DNA of 64,000 nt, taken from the NCBI GenBank assembly GCA_039707655.1, contig CM077672.1, positions 458,282,390-458,346,389 of the forward strand, in the 5' to 3' direction. Every line of letters begins with the position of its first letter. The first letter of the stretch is position 1. The DNA comes from Elymus sibiricus (taxonomy: Eukaryota; Streptophyta; Magnoliopsida; Poales; Poaceae). The notes beneath the pieces were generated by a model, which had not been told where the DNA came from, ran no database searches, and saw only the letters and a list, made by a program, of their open reading frames with translations. A program made the translations under genes and the position numbers. Shown here piece after piece: positions 12,506 through 25,444 of the stretch.

Positions 12506-15500
12506 ACCATGGCATCATTTCAACAGACCTGATGGATCTCTTTTCAGTGTAAAAGCCGCAGTCTCTAAAGCATTACTCTTTAAAAGGGATAATGGCAAAT
12601 CTATTTATGTCATCTTTGATCTTACCATGTCATAAATGGTTCGATTACATCTTCACGGACTTTCCACTTGCAGTGGTGTTCCGGGAGGTGCAAGTTATGA
12701 AACCCCCTTTCACAACTCATCAGACATTTGCTAAACTTGTAACTCAAATATTCCTTTCTGCAATCGAATTGTAGAAACATAATTTTCTTGTTACAATATT
12801 TTCTTCTTCATTTTGAAAACCTTTTGAATGAATTCAAAAGATCCAGGCTTACGTCTCATCAAGTAAATATCAATATATATCTACTTGAGTCATTTTTGAA
12901 GGTAGACAAATCCACTGTTTGCAACAACATTTATTGGACTACACACATCATAATGTATGATTACCAATATGTTGTTTGCTCGTTCCTTATGGCCTGTGAA
13001 CGGTATTTCAGTCACTTCACCTTTCAGAGGAAAGTTGCAAGTGTCAGATGATTCAAAATCAAATGACTTCAAAATCCATCATAATGGAAGTTTCCATGCG
13101 GGTTTCTCCAATGTGACCAAATGCAGTGCCACACTTGTGTGGTATTCTTTTAGTCTTGCGACATTTAGCGTCAGTGTTATGGATGTATCATATTACCATC
13201 AATATTCATAGCATACATCCCATCCTGTATGGAAGCATGGCCCTTCATGTTATTCATAACACCGAACATCAAAAGTTCTCTTATGAATAACCTTCTTGCA
13301 AAATACCTTATGCAAAGGGCTAGAGTGTATGAAACTCTAAATGAATTATGAAAGTAAATACAGAGGCAATGTATTAATATCAATATTCATAACATACATC
13401 TCATTCATAATGAAAGTATGGCCCTTATGTTATTCATAACATCGAACATCAAAAGTTCTCTTATGAATAACCTTCTTGCAAGATACTTTATGCAAAGGGC
13501 TAGAGTGTAAAACTCTAAAATGAATTATGAAAGTAAATACATAGGGAATACACTAATGGAAGGTATAGTAACATTTACTATGTTCCCTGTGTGTATCTAA
13601 ACCTCATTCCTGGCTAGTCTTTTAGGCCGTAGTAGTTCTTACATCGAGTTGCAACAGAGTGCAATCGAGCGGGTATCTTTGTGATTAACTCACAATACCC
13701 AAGAATTAGTGATTAACATGTTTAACCATAATTTTCAAGAACTATATCTTTGACCAGCCTTTTATACATCAAAAACTTGTATGACATTCATACATGAGCT
13801 GGATATTCCAGTCTTCTTTCCTTTTGCCTTTATACTTCTAACAGTTTAACTTTCAGTATTTCTCCTACTCTCAGAAGAAGCACCCAACTTAAGAGCGGCG
13901 TTAGCCCCGGACTTCCTAGGCGTGAAAGTCTTACTAACACCCTTCGGACACTTCCTTTCTCTTTAAGTTGTTGTTTTATTCACCTTTCATCATATGACAG
14001 GCGTTCTCCTGGATCCCTCTCTTATCAGTCTTATGCATAGTAAACTCCTTTACTAATAGTTTGCAAACAAACATTGCTTTGGATATCTCATATCTTTTAG
14101 CCTTTGTCTATCTCTGAAAATAATTTTCAGATTCCATGAATATCACATAACTATCCAAACTTTCAAAGTTCGGGTCTCATGGAAGCAAACATATTGTATT
14201 TGACTGAAAAGGAATTCTAGCTTTTGGATCGAAGGACGAGAGTCACATGATCCATAGCATTAGCGGGAGAATACCAAAAGCATGCGATAGGACAAAGTCC
14301 TTCTCGGCACTCTTGAGGACAATCCTCACATTACGTTACCAACCGTAAAGTTTTAACCAGATATTTAACAGCTATTCAATTTTAATAGGGAAGGTGGAAA
14401 CGCGAGCCATTATTCTACAACTATTATGCAAACCACACTTAGACAGTGTTCAAAATTAATTGCACTGAGAATTAAACAAGTTAATTCTATAGTGCGCTCC
14501 CACTCAAATCAATATCTCTCATAATTGATTGTGAGTGATTCAAGACCCGCATATCCATTCAACGTCACGGTTCGAGATGAACACCCATGGCGTGAACTTC
14601 AATCGGTAGGCAAACTTGCCGATCACATCTCTATGCGATTCTTGTTCATCTTTCGATGCGTGTGTTCCGAGCTCATGACTTTCATGCCTGAACGTCAAGA
14701 CAACCAAGTGATCTCGCTGCGAGGTCTCAACTCACCCACCTCACACATCCCTAATCGTTCGCACCCATGGAGATCATGCAATGCCCCGAAAAGTTAGGTG
14801 TCGTGACGGTGCTACACTTGGGAGAACACTAACTACTTGATATTTCAGTGAGAGATAACCCTAATAAAAAGCGACTACTGCGCAATCAAGAAGGGTGCAT
14901 CATAAGGGATAAACATCTCAGGCAATTCATAATAGCATGATATGGTATAGCCCTTTCTGACGGAGAAGTCTTTCATTTCTTCGTCTCCGGCATTCGCGTC
15001 GGTGTTCACCTTCGCGAAGATTGCCACCACCTTGTCGATGCACAAGATAATATTGCTATCTCTATAGCTAATAAAATAAGTGCATTACATAAGGTTGACA
15101 CGCAGGTCATTAAAGTGCAATCATATGGCTCCAGCCATCATGCCGAATCATGACACGCAGGTCATGTAAATCAATTTACATCATATAGCCATCTCATACA
15201 TAATCAAATTATTATGAACACTGCTATACCACATCACATGCACATGCAAACCATCCTGCAAAACCAAGTTAGACGCCTCTAATCGGTTCATGCGAAATTT
15301 TATTTTACGTGGCTTCTAAGGTTTCGAAACAAATCGAAGCTACCAACGTCCATCATCAAGCATGATAATCCAAGTGGCTAGATTAACATTGCGGGGTGTA
15401 TGAAACACGAGATAATAAAATCTCGAGCCCCATACTGAACTTCGTCATACGCGTGACCCCCGTGCAGATCACATCTGCATTGCCCTTTCATCTGCGAATT

Positions 15501-15775
15501 TCATCTTTCTTTTGACTATGGCGGAACCCAAAGAACTGATAGCACTTCCTTGATCAATCAGGATCGCAGATTGCCAGAACTTTGTGAAATTCCACCATGC
15601 TGTCTCGAGATTGAGCAAACGCAAATTTCAGGGAAGCAACAAGAACATCGGGTAACAGACTTCTTCTGCTACCCGCATAAATAATTTTCAGCAATAGATC
15701 TCATCTACTCCAAAATTATATTATGCAACACCCATACATCTCTATGTATTCTAGATCGCAACCTGCATCTACGCA
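12506..15775 (-). other. Non-coding internal domain of the Copia element
   Basis: No open frame of note; expected location of gag and integrase but only scattered similarity is visible. At 13200-13290 and 13380-13470 there is a direct repeat of about 90 bp (both contain ggcccttcatgttattcata/ggcccttatgttattcata-like text followed by aacatcaaaagttctct). Confidence 0.45.
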
Positions 15776-15796
15776 TAGCACGGCTCTTGATGCCAC
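15776..15796 (-). promoter_or_regulatory. Primer-binding site of Copia element
   Basis: The minus strand reads gtggcatcaagagccgtgct immediately inside the right LTR. It matches the plant initiator-Met tRNA 3' end (tggtatcagagcc) with one substitution and one extra base, so the right LTR is the 5' LTR. Confidence 0.7.
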
Positions 15797-17994
15797 TGTA
15801 GGGTTATGCAGTAGAAAACAAAAAATTTCCGACCTACGCACCAGCCCAGGACCACTATGGAGACTGCATACAAGGTTTGATCATTTTTCGTTACCGACTC
15901 GTAGCGCAGCGGAAGTAGAGTCGATGACGAACGGCGGTGCAGATCCCCGCAGCTAGGATTTTACAACCTCCCAACCGCGAGGATGTATACCCTCATCTGC
16001 CCCGCGGACAGCCCTCCGGGAGGCGGTCGCACAGTCCCCCGGACGGTGTCGCGGACAGCCCTTCGGGAGGACCTCCGAAACTCGGACTGTCACTCGGACA
16101 GCCCTTCGGGAGGACCTCCAAAACTCGGACGCTCACACGGACAGCCCTTCGGGAGGCACTCTCGAACTAAGACCGAAACTACGATCTCTCTACAGAGTTG
16201 CACACATACGGTGTCATCTATCCGGCAGGGCTTCGCCGTCCAGAACTAGTTCCCACCGGAACCCAGACAGCCTTTCGGCTCTACGAAACTATTTCGTGGG
16301 AGGGAGAGAAGAAGGGCAGATCATGCATGCCATGTGTGTGAGAGTTGGAGTGAGGATGGAGAGCTCCTCTCCACCTCCTTATATAGTGGTGGGAGGGGTG
16401 AGGGGGGGGGGGCTGAAATTTCAGCCCACTAAACATGCACCCACCAAACAAGGAAAACATGTTCCCACCAAACATGGAGAAAACATGTTCCCTTGTCCAT
16501 GGTGTTCCCCCATGGGGCTCCACCTTCCTCCCAACACTCTCCACCATTTGTGGGGGCTGCCCCCCACCATGGGGGCCCCACCCAACACTTTGTCCAGCCA
16601 CAAGGGGGCTGTCCCCTAAAGGGGGCGCCCCCAAAAACAGCCCAAAAACAGCCCCCACGATCAGTGGGATCTTGTCCCCTCTCGCTGGGACAAGATGTTT
16701 TCCGAAACTATTTCTTCTGAAAATTCCAGAAGGTCCCAGAACATTTCCGGCACTCTCTAAAATTATCTGGACGCGCTCCGGAACATTTCTGGTATGGTGG
16801 TTTAATTTAAAACCATCTTCGTTTACCCGGTAAACAATTCCGGCAGCTCCGAAAACCTTTTTCGGTTTTTTCTCCAGAAAAATTCCAGAAATTACCAGAC
16901 CAATCTGGCAACCTCCAAAACATTCCCGGTGCTTGCCGAAACCTTTTTGGATCAATGGTTTTATCCGAAACAACTTTTCGGTTTTACCGAAACTTTTCCG
17001 GTGTTCTCTCCGGAACTTTTCCATCGTCTCTGAAACCTTTCCAGTGACTTTCTCTCGGACTCCTTGTCTAGTATTCAGCAGATAGATGACCCTTAAGCGT
17101 GTGACCCTATAGGTTCGGTGAAGTATAGACATGACCGGAACACTTTCCGATCAATGATCAGCATCGGAGCCGTGGACACCCATATTGACCCCTATACCCA
17201 CACAAATAAATATTCGAGTGAACCTCCAGTTGCCGTGTGTTATTCCTGTTGCTTCGCGATATGTTACAATTACCCGAGGTGAGAAACATCGGCATCCTCG
17301 TGGATCAACACTTGTCCACAATGCCAGTTACCTCGTTGCCGGTATTGTTCTCTTTTATCGTTCCCGTGTTCCGGCATCCCTGTGATCAAATCACCCTGTG
17401 TCTGGCCAGACGATGATGGATACCATAACACCGAGAGGGCCCAGAGATATCTCTCCATCGTCGGAGGAGCAAATCCCAATCTTGAGCTATCAAGTCCCTT
17501 GACATACTTTTCCATGAACCCGTAAGCCGCCGTAATAGCCACCCATTTACGGATGACGTTTAACAAACCCCAAAGTTCATGAAGCAAGCATGAAGAAACT
17601 CGACACTCTCATGGTCTAAGGAATTATGCAAACATTAACTTCTCTGTGTTATTAACCATAAACTTATGATGAATCTATCTCATAGCATAACATCAATCGG
17701 GTCGATTCAACACAAGTGTTCTACCAACAATTGTGCCCTCAAAATTGCCGGCATAGTCATGCCCATGATCAGGAAAACAGGATCATCATGCAATACTTGA
17801 GCCAGTCATAGAGGCTTGACTAGGAATACATTTTACCGTTTATTATCCCACACGTGCACATGAGTTTCCCTCCAAGCCTCGTTTTATTTGTAGACTCGAG
17901 AATCATTGCAGTTATAGCATGGAACATAAACATAATTATGAACAGGGAGATAATCAATAACATTTATTATTGCCTCTAGGGCATATCTCCTACA
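15797..17994 (-). repeat. Right (5') LTR of the Copia element
   Basis: 2198 bp, TG...CA, near-identical to 8289-10483. Differences include a longer G run at about 16400 and single-base changes such as 16131, 16517, 16754, 16790 and 17204. As the 5' LTR it should hold the promoter on the minus strand. Confidence 0.92.
16006..16168. repeat. Tandem 43-47 bp repeat in right LTR
   Basis: Second copy of the array described for the left LTR; units start at 16006, 16053, 16096 and 16139 with the same spacing. Confidence 0.85.
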
Positions 17995-20012
17995 CGACGA
18001 CCCCTCTTTTACCGCAGAGCTTCCAGGCAAGTAAAACCCCCTTGAGCATTACTATATCGCCTATTCCTTCTCTCCCATGCTTGCATTAGAATTTGCTACT
18101 GTATTTGATTGCTCCTATTCTGATGCATAGCCTGTTTTTGTAACTGCTATTGATACCTTACCTACTATCCTAAATGCTTAGTATAGATTGGTTAGTGAAC
18201 CATCTGTGGTCCCTCATCCTTGTCCCAGTTGCCCCGCTTTAGTACTGGTGCCCCGATCAATGTGATCGATGGGCTGAGACCGACACATCACCGCACACCC
18301 CTTAGTTGTACGACTCCGCAGAGCTGCCATTGAGTGCCGAGGGTGATACCTCTTATCTCACTCCTGATGTTGCCTCTGTAGTATAGCTAGTCGGTGGTGG
18401 GTTACCGAGGGTGATTCCTCTTTCACCACCTCCGATGAAGCCTCTGTCGTACAACCCCTCAAGTGTGAACCCATTGAGGGTGATTCCTCCGGGTTCACCT
18501 TGATGGATACATCGAGTGGGAATCCAACGAGGGTGATTCCTCGGATTCCTCCTTGATGTTATGGACACACGGATACTTGGTCTTTACTTCAGAAACTTGT
18601 GGAAGTCGGGTCGGCCCCGAGGGGTACCCGCGAGAGGTGTGGAGTCGGGTTGACCATAAGGGTACCCGCGAGATAATTACGTGGCACGGCCGGGCAGGTA
18701 GACCGCCCCAGGAGAGGGATAGGGCCTGGCCCTTGCCGTAAGTCCACAAGACGGGGTGAAGGGGTCACGTGATCGTGGATCTCTGCTCGTTTCCGCGAGC
18801 TCCCAATACACTAACGGATTTGGGTATTTGATCTGAGTTGGCCACTGGCCTATACACACTACCACCACGTGGGATAATGGTTTAATGGGGCCCGCGGCGC
18901 CGTATGTATCAGCCGAAAGCTCTGTCAGACGTCCAGTTCAGCATTGTGGCCGGGCCGGATCGCGCCATCCAGGCAGAGGTGGTGCTGGTATCCCCCTGCA
19001 CAAAACGACCCGGAGTGCAAAGGGCGATGGGCCCAAGACCCCTGAGCACTTAGGATGTAGACCGGCAGGGACCTCTCTACTGAGCCTAGGTAGGACTACG
19101 TCGTGTCGATCAGCCGAGGCCGAGCATGACCCGGAAAAGTGTGTCCGGCCAGAGTTAATCGAGCGTGTTGGGTAACAGTAGTGCACCCATACAGGGAAGA
19201 TTATCTATTCGAATAGCCGTGTCCACGGTAACAGGACGCTCAGTGTTATATCCCGATCTACTACAACTTGAACTGGATACATGTTACTTTAATTAATATG
19301 TAAGCTCCGGGATTGCTTTCTCGCAGGGAGTCGAGGAAGGATCTCTGGGCTTTGCTACTACATGCTTGTTACTTTATGTTATGCTACTAATCTGCACTCT
19401 TCTAATGCTGCAAGATGCTGCAAGTTGCTAGTCTTCGATAGGCTAGGTCCTTCCCCTCTATTCTGGCATTTCTGCAGTCTAGTCCACAGATACAACCCTT
19501 CCCTTTGATACCGATGCATACTTAGCATAGTTCTGATGTAAGTCTTGCGAGTACTTTGAATTAGTACTCACGGTTGCTTTGCTACCCCTTTTTTTTCTCC
19601 TACCCGATTGCTGCGATCAGATGACGGAGCCCCGGAGCCAACTGATCCCGTCGACGACTACTACTACCCCGACGGAGCCTATTACTACGTGGAGACCGAT
19701 GACCAGGAGTAGTTTAGGAGGCTCCAGGCAAGAGGCCTGCGTCTTTTCGATCTATTTGACATTGTTTTGCTCGGCCTTCTTAAGGCATCCTTGTCTAATT
19801 ATGTCTGTACTCTGATACTGATGCTTCCGCTGACTCTTGTGTAACTCGAGCTTATGTATTCGAGCCCTCGATGCCCCTGGTTTGTAATATAAAGCTTGTA
19901 TTGTTTTATTTTGTGTCTAGAGTTGTGTTGTGATATCTTCCCGTGAGTCTCTGGGCTTGATTGTGCGCATTTGCGTGTATGATTAGTGCATGGTCGAGTC
20001 GGGGGCGTCACA

Positions 20013-20822
20013 GTCTTTATGATTGATAACAGATTCAGGATTTGAGCATGGCCAAAGCTAACCTAATGGACCATGAAATTAATTGCAAAAACACTTACAT
20101 GCAACAAAAGAAGAGAAAGCATAAAAAGGAAAAAAACGATGAGAAATTATCTTGTACCTCGATCTTATGTTTATGTTAAACCAAATTGAGTAAAGTCAAT
20201 TAATCGGTAATGACTATTCCATACTCTAGCAGGCAACTCCCCCCTTTGACTCCAAAAAGAAGGCCCATAAATTTTGTCTCAAGTTAACCGGTCAACAGTT
20301 ATAACATCAAATTAGTATCATTAAATACAAAACAAATTATTCCCATACTATTTTGTATTGTCGTTTTTGATAGTTTTCCTATAAACTTGGTCAAACTTTG
20401 CATCATTTGACTTTCGACTAAATTTATAAGCCTTCTATTTGGAGTCGGAGGGAGTACAAAATTAGGAAATGTTTGAAGTTGATTCTCAACACTTTGAGAA
20501 TAAGAAGCAAACAACCAACTAGAACCAAAATACACCACTTACCATAAGGGCAACGACATCGAAATGGAACTTAGAGGCTTCCACGACGGTTTTCGGCTTT
20601 GCGACCCACATTGACAATGAGTAGTGGCATAGGCCAGGATGCAAGCCGCGACCTGCTAATCTCGTGAAACTAGCCAATTAGTTTGCATCCGGCTAAAAAT
20701 TAACATCAAGTTTGTGTTGTGTCGTTGGCCGTGTATCCGCCCCGCTAGCATCCTTAATAGAGCGCTAAAAGAGCATTAAACTAATGTGAAATTCTCTCGT
20801 GCCATGAGAAGAGACGCATTTA
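20013..20822. other. Intergenic with Stowaway-like 3' end
   Basis: No gene seen. A stretch ending ggagtcggagggagtac at about 20456 (with an upstream ggtcaaactttgcat core) looks like one half of a Stowaway MITE whose other end is degraded. Confidence 0.4.
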
Positions 20823-21057
20823 CTACCTCCGTCCTGGTTTATTAGTCCTTCTTGTAGTTTGGGTCAAACTTTGACCATTGATTTAACTATTAAAAAGTAA
20901 GTTATATACCCTAAAAATAGTATCATTGGAAACCTCTTTCAAATATGAATCCAACAATATAAGTTTTGTGACATACAACTTATAATTTGTTAGTCAAATC
21001 TATGGTCAAAGTTGGGCACAAAATACGAAGGGGACCAATAAACCCAGACGGAGGTAG
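20823..21057. mobile_element. Stowaway MITE (235 bp)
   Basis: Terminal inverted repeats ctacctccgtc...(20823) and ...gacggaggtag (21057) are flanked by TA on both sides (20821-20822, 21058-21059). The pairing continues inward imperfectly (ctggtttattagtcc against ggaccaataaaccc). Confidence 0.85.
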
Positions 21058-21898
21058 TAGTACCAACATTTGGCAATAGGTGAGCTTGAAATTGTCGGGC
21101 TAGACAATCTTAGAGCAACTCCAACATGTCCCGTATCCGTAAAAACTACCGTTTAGAGGAAGTTTGGGAAAAAACGTCAATGTTTCTTTTTTCTTCTTCT
21201 TTTTTGTTTTAAGAAAAGAGAGCTCCCTCTCCGATTGAACCCAGTGAGGTGAAAACTTGACCCAACTTCCCTATGGTTTAGGGGGAGTTTGGCTTCCCGT
21301 AGACTTTTGGCGGCAAGGTAATCATCTCAAACTTCACCGCGCGCGTCGCCGCCCCTTGCCGGCCCCCGCCGCAACACGGCCCTCACCGTGTCGCCGGGCA
21401 CACGTGTCACTGACTTGTAGGCCCTAGGCCATTAGCTAGGATTGTTTGATGAAAAATAAAAAACAAACATATTTTAAGGGAAAAAGTTTACAGGGGCTGA
21501 CAAAAGTAGCTCTCAGGAAATTCCATCTAAATTTTACGGTCATCCCGTGAACATATGAAATGCAATCCTACGAGTGGAATGACTAAAATCCTTCCAATCA
21601 ATTTTTTTAATAATATCTACCTACCCCGTTGCTGGTGTTGCCGGAGTGGACCGAACTCCTACTCCTACGTCCTACCGGGGAGTTCCAGGACTGAATGGAT
21701 GAATGAATGTGGGCTGAAACTGGAAACCGCCCCGCCCAGACCCAGCACCGCACCCCCGGGTTCGTTCACAGCCGCCGCGGGGGGCAAACCCGTCATTTCA
21801 TCCGCATCTTTTATGCACTGCCATATTATTATTTTTTCAATGAGAAAAACGACGAGCGCTGCCAGGGCAGGCAAGGGCACTCGCCACTCCGCCTCCCC
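21058..21898. other. Region upstream of ferredoxin gene
   Basis: No gene recognised. 21110-21310 has gagcaactccaaca-type text common at ends of Harbinger-like elements. From 21640 GC content rises towards the promoter; a long plus-strand frame here (21555-22610) crosses promoter, leader and intron and is not considered coding. Confidence 0.4.
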
Positions 21899-21906
21899 TA
21901 TTAAAA
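21899..21906 (+). promoter_or_regulatory. TATA box of ferredoxin gene
   Basis: TATTAAAA lies about 30 bp before a CA-rich start-like stretch (about 21935) and before the leader exon that ends at 22053. Confidence 0.55.
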
Positions 21907-21929
21907 GGCCGCCGCCGCCGCCGCCCACC

Positions 21930-24032
<2,103 letters not shown>

Positions 24033-24109
24033 GGCTCTCATCTCTGGTGCCAGTTGGTTGTGTTGAGTAGAACCTTGATGCTCTGTAAAACCTTGATGGT
24101 TGTTTATCC

Positions 24110-24137
24110 CCTGCCTGCCTGCCTGCCTGCCTGCCTG
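24110..24137 (+). repeat. (CCTG)n microsatellite in ferredoxin 3' UTR
   Basis: Seven or so consecutive cctg units about 80 bp after the stop codon. Confidence 0.9.
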
Positions 24138-24259
24138 TGTGCTTTGGTCGTTAGTCGGAGGTCTCGTTAAGATTGTTGGGTGAAGACACCCATGGAGATG
24201 GAGAAGGAGAAATAAGTGAACAGCTAGCTGTGACTCTGATGGCATTAAAATGCTGTTTC

Positions 24260-25444
24260 ATGGTTTCTGCCGTTCTGCGTGTCAGTCTTTGTGCCGTTTT
24301 CTGCCGGTTCGTTTGACATGTTTGCTGTTCGTTTGTGTGCCTGCCTCTTGGTTGCTTCCTAGCTTTTGAAATTAAACTGGTTTGCTCATGGAGCTGCTGC
24401 TGCTGTCTACCAGTAGTGTTTGTTAATCTGAATGCCGCATCTTGAGAACACTTTCACTTGTAAGAAGACGACATGCTCTGTGTGTGCGCCAAGAATGGCA
24501 TCTCAGCATGTCAAAGTGGCTTGGGATGCTGAAGATCCCTCCCTGTGGTGCTGGCCGTTTTTGTTATTGTTTCTTGGACAGCGTTTTCGTTGGTAGTCCA
24601 AGTTTCTTTTTTGTTTCTGGCTTTGGTGTACGTATTATATATGTCTCCACAACCATTGACGCGTTCAGTTGAGTTTTTTTTTTGAACGTTGCATTCAGTT
24701 TGAGTTTGGTGGCCGGCCGAGAGAGAGATCCTCCGCTTGATTCCTCTTCTCTTGTCCCTTGGCTCTCAGCGAGAGCGTGAAGGGGACCGGGCGGGCCAGT
24801 TCTTCACTGGAGGCAGTTCTCCTAGCCCCTACCCAAGCTCCAGTGTCCTTTTCTGTTTTTGTGTTTGTTTTTTTGGGTATCCTGCAGCAAGCGTGATTAG
24901 CGATCTTCAAATCTTGCTATGTTTGTTTTGAACACACGTTGCACATGGACACTCCGAATGTTTTTGATGGCCAAGTTTAGTTACGCGAGGATGGCAACTT
25001 TAGTTGACAAGCACGGTAACTTTCGTGCTTCAGTTTATTTTTGACAAAAACTTGTCGTGTATCACTGGAATTTGCCATCCTTGTGTGACTGAAATTGCCA
25101 TCGAAAAACGCACCTATCATTTGGGTTTGTTTTTGGATGTTCACTCGGTTTGCCCTAATCAAACGGGCGCTGTTAGGTTTTTCGGTGAACTGCCCCTGCC
25201 CTCGATGAGGTTCTTAAAAAAATCATTGGAGGCGACAAACACACAGGCGCAAAACATCAAAGCCTCCGGGGGTTGAGTGGCACGCATTTCGCATAAACAT
25301 CATACATACTGCCAGCAGCGCTTGCAATGGAAGGAGGCACAAATACTTTCTAGGAAACTCTCATTTTCCTTTTGTATATATAAAAATAAAAAATAGCAAG
25401 CCGAAATAGACGGGTGACCAGCCTTGCTGACCAAAGCAACTAAA
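24260..25444. other. Intergenic between ferredoxin and Helitron-like element
   Basis: No gene recognised. Possible ferredoxin polyadenylation around 24250-24370 (attaaaatg, gaaattaaac). 24930-25280 has the look of an old repeat but no ends were found. Confidence 0.4.

Larger units (their letters stand above)
8289..17994 (-). mobile_element. Complete non-autonomous Copia (Ty1-like) LTR retrotransposon
   Basis: Two LTRs bound the element: 8289-10483 and 15797-17994, each TG...CA on the plus strand. Exact 5-bp duplications cgacg flank it (8284-8288 and 17995-17999). Orientation is minus: next to the right LTR the minus strand reads tggcatcaagagcc, close to the initiator-Met tRNA primer-binding site, and next to the left LTR it reads gcaagtgggagtc, a purine-rich tract. 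The LTR edge ggagatatgccctagaggc on the minus strand is characteristic of Angela/BARE-like Copia elements, though these LTRs (2.2 kb) are longer than I expect for Angela. The internal 5.3 kb holds only decayed polyprotein. The LTRs differ by roughly 14 substitutions by eye, so insertion is recent. Family name not assigned. Confidence 0.93.
6299..20012 (+). mobile_element. 4.0-kb TG...CA element (solo-LTR-like), interrupted by Copia
   Basis: The element starts tgtaacatcccc at 6299 and ends gggggcgtcaca at 20012. It is flanked by an exact 5-bp duplication gtctt (6294-6298 and 20013-20017), as expected for LTR-retrotransposon integration. Removing the nested Copia (8289-17994 plus one CGACG copy) leaves about 4.0 kb. 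No gag or pol, and no internal second LTR, is visible, so it reads as a solo LTR or an LTR-like non-autonomous unit. It contains a GC-rich leader-like segment (6778-7570), an AT-rich part (7850-8170) and, near the 3' end, a pyrimidine-rich stretch followed by a short GC segment and poorly coding DNA. A second, inverted copy of its last 350 bp is at 60699-61051. Confidence 0.8.
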
